Shown here in pieces: positions 1 through 6,574 of a stretch of DNA of 13,072 bases. The DNA comes from Bacteroidota bacterium (GTDB lineage: Bacteria > Bacteroidota > Bacteroidia > Chitinophagales > Chitinophagaceae), in NCBI GenBank assembly GCA_947460795.1, contig CANHJA010000041.1, positions 1 to 13,072 of the forward strand. Reading direction: 5' to 3'. The notes below the pieces were generated by a model that worked only from the letters and a program-made list of their open reading frames with translations, made no database searches and was not told where the DNA came from. A program made the position numbers and the translations under genes. Position 1 is the first letter of the stretch, and each line of letters opens with the position of its first letter.

Positions 1-445
1 GAGAGGCGATACGCGTAATTGAGATCGATGAAGTGTTGGTAGCCAATATGCATTTAGCTGGAGCTAATTGATCTAATTGTTCAAATATTTTCGTTTTTAA
101 ACTTATGTTTTCTGTAGCAGCTTCAATCACTAAATCTGCATTTTTGACTGACTCACCCATGTCGGTAAAGGTTGCAATGCGAGCTAAAGCTTCTGTTTTT
201 GCTTCTTCAGTTAAAGTTTGTTTTGCCACTTGGCGATCCATGTTTTTGCCAATGGTAATTTTTGCTTTATCCATTGCTTCTTGAGAAATATCAAGCATTG
301 AAACATGATAACCACATTGAGCAAATACGTGACAAATTCCATTTCCCATAGTGCCTGCTCCAATTACAGTTACATTTTTAATATCATAATTGGCAGTATT
401 CATTGGATTGGTTTCAGATGCTGAATCTAAAGTTGTTGTACTCAT
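1..445 (-). CDS. 3-hydroxyacyl-CoA (3-hydroxybutyryl-CoA type) dehydrogenase, N-terminal part
   Basis: The gene runs off the left edge, leaving about 148 N-terminal residues. It encodes the NAD-binding Rossmann half of a 3-hydroxyacyl-CoA dehydrogenase, a cytoplasmic enzyme that interconverts 3-hydroxyacyl-CoA and 3-ketoacyl-CoA in beta-oxidation or butyrate/hydroxybutyrate metabolism. Visible signs are the dinucleotide loop VIGAGTMGNGI (residues 27-37), the acidic residue ending the second strand (LDIS, Asp52), VIEAATEN (residues 107-114) and LATNTSSISIT (residues 134-144), which carries the conserved serine region. The catalytic His lies outside the window. The ATG at 445 gives a 24-residue leader before the first strand; an in-frame ATG at 403 would give a more typical short N terminus, so the start is uncertain. 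Homologues with this layout are stand-alone dehydrogenases of about 280-300 residues, but a fusion cannot be excluded. The gene is divergent from the lipoprotein gene. Confidence 0.93.
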   Translation of the reverse strand, partial: MSTTTLDSASETNPMNTANYDIKNVTVIGAGTMGNGICHVFAQCGYHVSMLDISQEAMDKAKITIGKNMDRQVAKQTLTEEAKTEALARIATFTDMGESVKNADLVIEAATENISLKTKIFEQLDQLAPAKCILATNTSSISITRIAS

Positions 446-481
446 TTTTATTTATAATTTTCTGTGTTTAAAAAACGTGTC

Positions 482-489
482 CAAAGGTA
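482..489 (-). promoter_or_regulatory. Putative -7 promoter element of the dehydrogenase gene
   Basis: The minus strand reads TACCTTTG here, an exact match to the Bacteroidota -7 consensus TAnnTTTG, 36 bp before the ATG at 445. I see no TTG at the usual -33 distance, so this rests on one element only. If real, transcription would start near 475 with a leader of about 30 bases. Confidence 0.45.
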
Positions 490-536
490 AATCAAATTCC
501 ATACTATAATCGGTTTTTATGTCCTATTTTTACACA

Positions 537-1052
537 ATGAAATTGAAAATTGTAAACATTTTAGCTTCATTTTTCATCACATTGGTGTTTTTGGTTGCTT
601 GTAAAGATGCCAATAAGGATTTATTGTGTAAAAAATGGAAAACCATTGCTTTGCATAATACTAAAATGGATGAAGAAATTAAGTTTATGGAACAATATGT
701 AGATACTATTGGACAAAATGATCCGGAGTTGCGAATGGCCGTAAATTTAGACAGTACTAAACTGATTCTTAAAGATGAAATGCAACGAAGTTTATTTGAA
801 CAAAAACAAGCCCTTGAAAATACGTTAATGGAGTTTAAAAGCAATGGAGTAGCTTACACAACTTCAATTGATGGGATTGATTCGGCGATGTACACACTAG
901 AAAATAATTTTATTAAAATAGATGAAGCAAAATTAAAAGGTGTTGGAGAAACGATGACTTTTGAAATTTTATCTTTATCAAAAGATACCTTAAAAATGCA
1001 GTTGGTTGATTATGGAGATACCAGTGTGGTAGTTATGGTTCCTACTAATTAA
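537..1052 (+). CDS. Small exported lipoprotein, function unknown (possibly lipocalin-like)
   Basis: From the ATG at 537 this is a 171-residue protein with a basic start (MKLK), a hydrophobic stretch and a lipobox LVAC ending at Cys22, so it should be cleaved by signal peptidase II and lipid-anchored in the envelope. The mature part starts CKDANKDLL, then KKWKT, then a helical, charged middle, and ends in alternating hydrophobic stretches (MTFEILSL, TLKMQLVDYG, SVVVMVPT) that look like beta strands. A W near the N terminus followed by late strands is reminiscent of the small lipocalin-like lipoproteins common in Bacteroidota, but I cannot confirm this. An in-frame ATG at 519 would add MSYFYT ahead of the basic n-region. 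I prefer 537 because it gives a standard signal peptide and lies 4 bp after a promoter-like TATTTTTA (525-532). It is followed after 28 bp by another exported protein gene, probably in the same operon. Confidence 0.75.
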   Translation: MKLKIVNILASFFITLVFLVACKDANKDLLCKKWKTIALHNTKMDEEIKFMEQYVDTIGQNDPELRMAVNLDSTKLILKDEMQRSLFEQKQALENTLMEFKSNGVAYTTSIDGIDSAMYTLENNFIKIDEAKLKGVGETMTFEILSLSKDTLKMQLVDYGDTSVVVMVPTN

Positions 1053-1080
1053 AAAATATTAAAATAAATATCTTGATTTT

Positions 1081-2010
1081 ATGAAAAAAAATATCATATC
1101 AATATTATTAATTCTGCTATCTGTAAATGTATATTCACAAGATAGTACTTCGCTTATTTCTTTTAATCCAGAATTGAAACCTGTTCATTCTGAAGATATT
1201 TCAAAACTGTCTCCAATGCAAATATTAGAAGATAGTTTAGTCTTTTTTGCAGATAGTATGTATTTTTCTTTAACGCCAGAAAATAAAATATCGGGCAGTT
1301 ATGCTTTTATTAATACGTTAAAAAAGGTATTAAAAACGCAAGGTTCGTTCAAATATTCATTCCCTAAATTGAAGGAACAAATTAGCATTTTAAATGCTCC
1401 TGACAAATCATTTAAAATCTATAACTGGGAAATTATAAGAGGCACGGTTGAAAGAAGATATTATGGGGTTGTGCAAATGTCCAATGGAGATTTTATTCCG
1501 TTAATAGATGCTTCAGATCAAATTATTAGAGGAGGAAGCGATTCTGTATTTGTAGGAAACAGATGGTTTGGTTGTTTATATTATAATATTATTCAAAAAG
1601 AAATAGCAGGTCAAAATGTGTATTTTTTATTGGGTTGGAATGCCAATCAAATGAACAGCGAACGTAAAATTATTGAACCATTTGGTTTTAATTCAAAATC
1701 ACAAAATATTTTTGGCGCACCTTTATTTAACTACAATGAAAAAGGTAAATATGGTCTATCTAATCGATACATTTTAGAATACCAAAAAGGGGCAAAAGTT
1801 TCAATGAATTATGATAAAGAAACCGACCAAATAATTTTTGATCATTGTGAATCTCAAATTGGAGATCCGGCAAAAAAATATACCTACATTCCTGATGGAA
1901 CCTACGATGGTTTGCGTTGGGATGGCCAAAATTGGAAAGTATATCAAAATATTATTCAAATTACTGAATTACAAAACGGCTCGGCACCAATGGAAAAGCC
2001 GATAAAATAG
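1081..2010 (+). CDS. Conserved secreted protein of unknown function
   Basis: This is a 309-residue protein with a clear Sec signal peptide: MKKN, a run of I/L residues, then VYS-Q with likely cleavage after Ser19. The mature protein is soluble-looking, with no further membrane segment. It is rich in aromatic residues and has recognisable blocks: FKIYNWEIIRGTVERRYYG (about residues 114-132), FIPLID, WFGCLYYNII (about 162-171), YFLLGWNANQ (about 181-190), FGAPLF, and a C-terminal YIPDGTYDGLRWDGQNWK. I believe similar proteins with the WFG-LYYNI and LLGW blocks occur across Bacteroidota as uncharacterised proteins, but I cannot name a family. I see no catalytic motif. It lies 28 bp after the lipoprotein gene with no convincing promoter between them, so co-transcription is likely and the two may act together in the envelope. 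The start at 1081 is supported by the signal peptide and an A/T-rich upstream stretch. Confidence 0.8.
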   Translation: MKKNIISILLILLSVNVYSQDSTSLISFNPELKPVHSEDISKLSPMQILEDSLVFFADSMYFSLTPENKISGSYAFINTLKKVLKTQGSFKYSFPKLKEQISILNAPDKSFKIYNWEIIRGTVERRYYGVVQMSNGDFIPLIDASDQIIRGGSDSVFVGNRWFGCLYYNIIQKEIAGQNVYFLLGWNANQMNSERKIIEPFGFNSKSQNIFGAPLFNYNEKGKYGLSNRYILEYQKGAKVSMNYDKETDQIIFDHCESQIGDPAKKYTYIPDGTYDGLRWDGQNWKVYQNIIQITELQNGSAPMEKPIK

Positions 2011-2017
2011 TTGTCGG

Positions 2018-2053
2018 TTATCAGATGTCTGCTGTAAGAAATACATCTAATAA
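2018..2053. repeat. Imperfect inverted repeat between the secreted protein gene and uup
   Basis: TTAT-C-AGATGT (2018-2028) can pair with ACATCT-A-ATAA (2043-2053), giving a 6-bp plus 4-bp stem with one mismatch and a 14-base loop. It lies 8 bp after the secreted protein stop codon. No T-run follows, so it is not a typical intrinsic terminator; it may only protect the transcript 3' end or be chance in AT-rich DNA. Confidence 0.25.
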
Positions 2054-2111
2054 CTAAAAATTCAACTCAAAAAAAACAAAATAAATTCATCACTCATAAT
2101 TCATTATTACT

Positions 2112-4031
2112 TTGCATTACGCTACATTAGAAAATATTTCCAAGTCATTTGGAATAAGACAATTATTTAAAGACATCACATTTCATATTTCGGAAGGAGA
2201 TAAAATTGCGTTGATTGCTAGAAATGGTTTTGGGAAATCTACCTTATTAAATATTTTATCAGGAAAAGACACACCAGACACGGGCACGGTTTGGGTGCAT
2301 AAAGATATAAAGTTGGTAATGCTCACTCAGGAAAATGATTTCGATGGAGAGAAATCAATTTACGACAATATTTTGTCAATGAACAATGAAGTGGTAAAAG
2401 TGGTTCGAGCATATGAGGAATACAATGAAAGTGGAATAGAAGATGCCGATAAATTTCAGGATATATTAATTAGAATGGAAGATTTGGATGCTTGGAATTT
2501 TGAAAACCAATTGCAGCAAATATTAACCAAATTAAATATTCATAATTTAAATCAGCAAGTAAAATCATTGAGTGGCGGACAAAAGAAACGAGTTGCTTTA
2601 GCACAAGCCTTGATAGAAACAGAACTCTATAATGGGAAGTGTTTATTAGTGATGGATGAGCCTACCAATCATTTAGATGTGGCAATGATAGAGTGGTTAG
2701 AAGATTTTTTATCTGCCCAAAAATTAACGTTGTTGATGGTAACCCATGACCGTTATTTTTTAGATGAAGTCTGCAACGAAATTGTAGAAATTGAAGATCA
2801 AAAAGTATATGTACATAAAGGGAATTATGATTATTTCTTAAATAATAAAGCATTGCGTATTGAGAATGCACAAAGCGAGTTGCAAAAGGATAAAAATATT
2901 TTTAGAAAAGAATTAGAATGGATGCGCAAGCAACCCAAAGCGAGAACTACGAAATCAAAATCACGACAAGATGCATTTGTGGATATTGAGGAAAGAGTAA
3001 AAAATAAAACACTTGATAGTGATGTGCAGCTTCAAGTTAAAATGACTCGTTTAGGAGGTAAGATTTTGGAAATGAAAAAAGTGTACAAAAGTTTTGGAGA
3101 AAACAAACCCATTTTAAAAGGGTTTGATTACACTTTTAAAAGAGGAGAGCGCATTGGAATTGTTGGAAAAAATGGCGTTGGGAAAAGTACGTTCCTACAA
3201 ATTGCATTGCAACAAATGGAACCCGATAGTGGAAAAATTAACCACGGCGATACCGTTGTTTTTGGTCATTTTTCGCAAGAAGGTTTGCAATATAAAGAAG
3301 ACAAACGTGTGGTTGAATACGTAAAAGATTTTGCGGAATTTTTTCCTTTAAATGATGGAACAAAAATATCCGCATCTAAATTTTTAGAACGATTTGCTTT
3401 TACGCCTGAGCAACAATATACCTACTTAAGTAAATTAAGTGGTGGAGAAAAACGCAGATTACAACTTCTAAGTATTTTATTTAAAAATCCTAATTTCTTA
3501 GTTTTAGATGAGCCAACAAATGATTTGGATTTACAAACATTGCAAATATTAGAAGAGTTTTTATTGGATTTTGGAGGTTGTATTTTATTGGTAAGTCATG
3601 ACCGATATTTTATGGACAAGCTGGTTGAACATTTATTTGTGTTTGAAGGAGAAGGTGTAATCAATGACTTCCCTGGCAACTATTCTCAATACCGAATGAA
3701 AGAAATCGATAAGAAAAACAATATTGAGAGTGGCAAACAATATACCTCTTTGAGTGTAGAAGATGTGAAGCCAAAAGAAGAAAATATTCAAGTTAAGAGT
3801 GAAGCAAAAACAGAAAAACGCAAATTAAGTTTCAATGAAAAAAGAGAATTTGAGCAAATTGAAATCGATATGCCCAAATTGGAAGACGAAAAAAAATCAT
3901 TGGAAAACAAAATGAGTGAACCCAACTTGTCATTTGATGATTTGCAAACCGCATCAAACAGAATAGGAGAAATTATAGCTTTGTTAGAGGAAAAAGAATT
4001 GCGTTGGTTAGAATTGAGTGAACATATTTAA
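2112..4031 (+). CDS. uup: ABC-F family ATPase, Uup type
   Basis: This 639-residue protein has two ABC nucleotide-binding domains in one chain and no membrane segments, as in ABC-F ATPases, which act on ribosomes rather than as transporters. Domain 1 has Walker A ARNGFGKS (36-43), signature LSGGQ (153-157), Walker B LLVMDEPTNHLD (178-189) and switch His212. Domain 2 has Walker A GKNGVGKS (352-359), signature LSGGE (442-446), Walker B FLVLDEPTNDLD (462-473) and switch His496. The charged linker (about 245-300, with EWMRKQPKARTTKSKSR), the NDLD variant, the FEGEG block (511-515) and a C-terminal coiled coil (about 565-639) fit Uup rather than EttA or YheS. In E. coli, Uup is linked to reduced precise transposon excision and to ribosome function, and its C-terminal domain binds DNA. 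No in-frame ATG exists before Walker A; the TTG at 2112 places Met exactly where relatives start, and an in-frame stop lies at 2097. Confidence 0.93.
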   Translation: MHYATLENISKSFGIRQLFKDITFHISEGDKIALIARNGFGKSTLLNILSGKDTPDTGTVWVHKDIKLVMLTQENDFDGEKSIYDNILSMNNEVVKVVRAYEEYNESGIEDADKFQDILIRMEDLDAWNFENQLQQILTKLNIHNLNQQVKSLSGGQKKRVALAQALIETELYNGKCLLVMDEPTNHLDVAMIEWLEDFLSAQKLTLLMVTHDRYFLDEVCNEIVEIEDQKVYVHKGNYDYFLNNKALRIENAQSELQKDKNIFRKELEWMRKQPKARTTKSKSRQDAFVDIEERVKNKTLDSDVQLQVKMTRLGGKILEMKKVYKSFGENKPILKGFDYTFKRGERIGIVGKNGVGKSTFLQIALQQMEPDSGKINHGDTVVFGHFSQEGLQYKEDKRVVEYVKDFAEFFPLNDGTKISASKFLERFAFTPEQQYTYLSKLSGGEKRRLQLLSILFKNPNFLVLDEPTNDLDLQTLQILEEFLLDFGGCILLVSHDRYFMDKLVEHLFVFEGEGVINDFPGNYSQYRMKEIDKKNNIESGKQYTSLSVEDVKPKEENIQVKSEAKTEKRKLSFNEKREFEQIEIDMPKLEDEKKSLENKMSEPNLSFDDLQTASNRIGEIIALLEEKELRWLELSEHI

Positions 4032-4184
4032 AAAATTAAAAACATTGTGCTATCACATGATAAAGTGGGGTTGCAAATGTTTATTTTATTACTTTAATTC
4101 ATTTTCAGATTGTATTGGCTATTTGGGTACACTTGTGTGCTTAAAAGTACTTCAGCTCTGACTTACTTTCATTTTTTCCACATT

Positions 4185-4196
4185 GCATAATTATGC
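4185..4196. repeat. 12-bp perfect palindrome beside the thyA promoter
   Basis: GCATAATTATGC is a perfect palindrome two bases upstream of the putative -33 TTG of thyA. Its place would suit an operator. Several 12-bp palindromes are expected by chance in 13 kb of AT-rich DNA, so position is the main argument. Confidence 0.35.
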
Positions 4197-4198
4197 CC

Positions 4199-4227
4199 TT
4201 GATAAATCAGTAGAATCATTAAATTTG
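4199..4227 (+). promoter_or_regulatory. Putative thyA promoter (-33 TTG, -7 TAAATTTG)
   Basis: TTG at 4199-4201 and TAAATTTG at 4220-4227 are separated by 18 bp and match the Bacteroidota housekeeping promoter pattern, with the -7 box exact to TAnnTTTG. The box ends only 4 bp before the thyA ATG at 4232, so the transcript would begin at or next to the start codon (leaderless or nearly so). The rest of the 200-bp gap (4032-4198) shows no gene I can support. Confidence 0.6.
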
Positions 4228-4231
4228 CTGT

Positions 4232-5026
4232 ATGCAACAATATTCATCGCTTCTACAACATATTTTAGATACCGGCACCGAAAAGTCTGATAGAACAGGC
4301 ACTGGAACGATCAGCACCTTTGGCTATCAAATGCGCTTCGATTTAAGTAAAGGATTTCCATTGGTGACTACTAAAAAAGTGCATCTAAAATCAATTATTT
4401 ATGAATTGTTGTGGTTCATAAAAGGAGATACGAATGTTAAGTATTTGCAAGATCACGGTGTGAAAATTTGGGATGAATGGGCCAGAGAAGATGGAAGTTT
4501 AGGTCCTGTATATGGCAAGCAATGGCGCAGTTGGCAAGGAGCCGATGGGCAAGTTTACGATCAGTTGCAAGATGTTATTCATCAATTAAAAACCAATCCG
4601 GATAGCAGACGAATTATTATTAGCGCATGGAATGTAGCTGATTTAAAAGAGATGGCTTTAATGCCTTGTCATAATATGTTTCAGTTTTATGTTGCCAATG
4701 GAAAGTTGAGTTGTCAATTATATCAACGAAGTGCGGATGTGTTTTTAGGGGTACCGTTTAATATTGCTTCGTATGCATTATTTACGATGATGTTGGCTCA
4801 AGTTTGTGGTTTAGAAGTGGGTGAATTTATTCATACATTTGGAGATGTACATATTTATTCCAATCATTTGGAGCAAGTGAAATTGCAACTGAGTAGAACT
4901 CCTTTTGATTTGCCAACGATGAAAATAAATCCTGAAAGAAAAAATATTGAAGATTTTATTTACGAAGATTTTACCTTAGAGAATTATCAATGTCATCCTG
5001 CAATTAAAGGAGATGTTGCGGTTTAA
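4232..5026 (+). CDS. thyA: Thymidylate synthase
   Basis: ThyA methylates dUMP to dTMP using 5,10-methylene-tetrahydrofolate, releasing dihydrofolate, in the cytoplasm. The protein is 264 residues, the same length as the E. coli enzyme, and aligns with it from the first residue, which supports the ATG at 4232. Visible key residues are Arg21 in DRTGTGT (phosphate binding), the Arg126-Arg127 pair in DSRRIIISAWN, nucleophile Cys146 in ALMPCHNMFQF, QLYQRSADVFLGVPFNIASYA (dUMP binding), and HIYSNH. The C terminus ends HPAIKGDVAV, as expected for a full-length enzyme with the closing C-terminal tail. A promoter lies directly upstream. The following barrel-like gene starts 59 bp downstream with no visible promoter, so the two may share a transcript. 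The partner enzyme FolA is encoded about 1 kb downstream. Confidence 0.98.
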   Translation: MQQYSSLLQHILDTGTEKSDRTGTGTISTFGYQMRFDLSKGFPLVTTKKVHLKSIIYELLWFIKGDTNVKYLQDHGVKIWDEWAREDGSLGPVYGKQWRSWQGADGQVYDQLQDVIHQLKTNPDSRRIIISAWNVADLKEMALMPCHNMFQFYVANGKLSCQLYQRSADVFLGVPFNIASYALFTMMLAQVCGLEVGEFIHTFGDVHIYSNHLEQVKLQLSRTPFDLPTMKINPERKNIEDFIYEDFTLENYQCHPAIKGDVAV

Positions 5027-5085
5027 TAATATTCATCTTTTAACAAGTTTTATAACTAAATATATTAACTAAATAACAAATAAAA

Positions 5086-5973
5086 ATGAAAACTATCAAA
5101 ATTGCCATCGCTGCTATCTGTACTTTATTTATTTCACAATTAAATGCGCAAACAAAAATTAAACTTTCAGATGTATCCATTCATTCTGGGAATTTAACAA
5201 ATACATCCGTTATGGTTACAGGAAGTAATATTAATTTACTTTCGACAGCTCGAGAAAAAGAAAGTAATTTATTGAATAATGTAGATTTATCTAACTATAA
5301 AAAATACAGTAGTTCAAATGGTGCTACATCGAATTTATTTTCAATTTTATTGGGGACTGAAATTAAATTTAAAAACAAAATGAAAATGAATCTTAGAGGT
5401 GGTTTCACAGCGTTAAACAAGTCTGACATGTCTGTTAGTTATATAAAAGAAGATGTTTACAGAATTGATACGTTTACCTCTTCTCAAACAGGGCAACAAA
5501 TATTTATAGACTCTACTCGAACAGATGAATATCATTTTTCAACAGTAAGTAATCAATTAGCATTTGATTTATCTGCTACATTTTCAACAAATAAATTAAA
5601 TAAATTTTCTTTTTACGCAGGCTTTGGAACATTTTTTGGGTTTACTTATGCAAATTATTTGGATGTAATGCATTCGAATCGAATAACCAATAATGGGTTT
5701 AGTGACCCAATCCGCTACCAAAATAATAATCAATCATGGATGAGCACGGCTGAAAATGAAAAATTAAAATTAGATAATGTTGGTTCAACGGCCGCTATTT
5801 ATATTCCTTTGGGTATAGAATACAGAGTAAGTAAAAAAGTAAATGTGCTTAAGAATTTTTCAATATATACAGAATTACGACCTTCTTTAGTAGTAAGTAA
5901 AAATAGTTTTTCTGAAACCAATATTTCAAGCTATTGGATGAATATCGTTGGCTTGAGGTATCATATATTTTAA
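5086..5973 (+). CDS. Probable outer-membrane beta-barrel protein, unknown function
   Basis: This 295-residue protein has a Sec signal peptide (MKTIKIAIAAICTLFISQLNA, cleavage before QTK near residue 22). The mature part contains many short stretches of alternating hydrophobic and polar residues, such as KMKMNLRGGFTAL, QLAFDLSATFST, KFSFYAGFGTFFGFTYANYL, AAIYIPLGIEYRV and FSIYTELRPSLVV. It ends WMNIVGLRYHIF, with a terminal Phe, typical of barrels inserted by the Bam machinery. The segments between strands are Ser/Thr/Asn-rich, as in barrel loops. I see no enzyme motif or plug domain, so it is likely a small barrel rather than a TonB-dependent receptor. The start is supported by the signal peptide and the A-rich upstream sequence AATAACAAATAAAA. 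It sits between thyA and folA and is followed by a strong hairpin terminator, so it probably shares a transcript with thyA, although a functional link to folate or thymidine metabolism is not evident. Confidence 0.75.
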   Translation: MKTIKIAIAAICTLFISQLNAQTKIKLSDVSIHSGNLTNTSVMVTGSNINLLSTAREKESNLLNNVDLSNYKKYSSSNGATSNLFSILLGTEIKFKNKMKMNLRGGFTALNKSDMSVSYIKEDVYRIDTFTSSQTGQQIFIDSTRTDEYHFSTVSNQLAFDLSATFSTNKLNKFSFYAGFGTFFGFTYANYLDVMHSNRITNNGFSDPIRYQNNNQSWMSTAENEKLKLDNVGSTAAIYIPLGIEYRVSKKVNVLKNFSIYTELRPSLVVSKNSFSETNISSYWMNIVGLRYHIF

Positions 5974-5996
5974 TATATATTTAATTTAAATAGCAT

Positions 5997-6024
5997 AAAA
6001 GACATTGCATTGCAATGTCTTTTT
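5997..6024 (+). terminator. Intrinsic terminator after the barrel gene (overlaps folA promoter)
   Basis: A perfect 13-base inverted repeat, AAAAGACATTGCA (5997-6009) and TGCAATGTCTTTT (6011-6023), forms a hairpin whose right arm ends in a run of five T. It lies 24 bp after the barrel gene stop codon. The symmetric A and T ends mean it could also work on the other strand, where no gene needs it. It could alternatively be an operator for folA, because its centre coincides with the -33 TTG of that promoter. Confidence 0.75.
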
Positions 6025-6040
6025 AATTTAATTATCTTTG
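6010..6040 (+). promoter_or_regulatory. Putative folA promoter (-33 TTG, -7 TATCTTTG)
   Basis: TTG at 6010-6012 and TATCTTTG at 6033-6040 are 20 bp apart, and the -7 box matches TAnnTTTG exactly. Transcription would start near 6047, leaving about 24 bases before the GTG start at 6071. The -33 element lies at the centre of the preceding terminator hairpin. Confidence 0.6.
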
Positions 6041-6070
6041 AAAAATTATAGTATAAATAAATCATTTAAA

Positions 6071-6565
6071 GTGAATATTAGTATCATCGTTGCGACCTCT
6101 AAAAACAATGTAATTGGTGTAAAAAATCAATTGCCATGGCACTTGCCAGCCGATTTAAAATATTTTAAATCATTAACCAATGGTCACTCCATCATCATGG
6201 GTCGAAAAACATATGATTCTATTGGACGACCTTTGCCAAATAGAGAAAATATCATCATTACAAGAGATGAAAAATTTTCGTCTACTGATTTAGTGGTCAC
6301 ACATTCAATTGAAGAGGCTATTCAACATTGCAAAAATCAAGCAGAAGTTTTCATTATAGGTGGTGATACTATTTATAAACAAACATTATCCATTGCTACA
6401 AAATTATACATCACCCGTGTGGATACAGTGATTGAAGATGGGGATGCTTATTTTCCTGAAATAAACGCTGTCGAATGGAAAAAAGTTTCTGAAGAGTATT
6501 TCGAAAAAGATGAAAAAAATGAGTTTAATTATTGTTTTGAAGTCTATGAACGAATGGCTAAATAG
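6071..6565 (+). CDS. folA: Dihydrofolate reductase
   Basis: FolA reduces dihydrofolate to tetrahydrofolate with NADPH, recycling the dihydrofolate made by ThyA. From the GTG at 6071 the protein is 164 residues, the usual size, and begins MNISIIVATSKNNVIG, matching the family start. Diagnostic residues are the Met20-loop region QLPWHLPADLKYFK with Trp23 and catalytic acid Asp28, IIMGRKTYDSIGRPLPNRENIIITR (folate and NADPH binding), the cis-Gly pair in FIIGGDTIY, and the ITRVDT strand. An in-frame TTG at 6038 would add 11 residues, but it overlaps the -7 box and would lie upstream of the expected transcript start, so I reject it. The next gene starts 9 bp after the stop, so the two form an operon. 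The protein looks chromosomal and standard; I see no sign that it is a transferred trimethoprim-resistance variant. Confidence 0.96.
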   Translation: MNISIIVATSKNNVIGVKNQLPWHLPADLKYFKSLTNGHSIIMGRKTYDSIGRPLPNRENIIITRDEKFSSTDLVVTHSIEEAIQHCKNQAEVFIIGGDTIYKQTLSIATKLYITRVDTVIEDGDAYFPEINAVEWKKVSEEYFEKDEKNEFNYCFEVYERMAK

Positions 6566-6574
6566 CAAAAATAG

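Noticed and set aside
2083..2108. Repeated ATTCAT words upstream of uup
   Set aside because: Only short imperfect copies in low-complexity AT-rich DNA; no regular spacing.
4040..4082. AAACATT (4040-4046) and AATGTTT (4076-4082) inverted repeat after uup, followed by T-rich DNA
   Set aside because: The stem is short and AT-only in part with a 29-base loop; too weak to call a terminator.
4057..4161. Short open frame of 34 codons in the gap before thyA, with four Cys and hydrophobic stretches
   Set aside because: No promoter or initiation signal, and a frame of this length is expected by chance in 200 bp; nothing supports translation.
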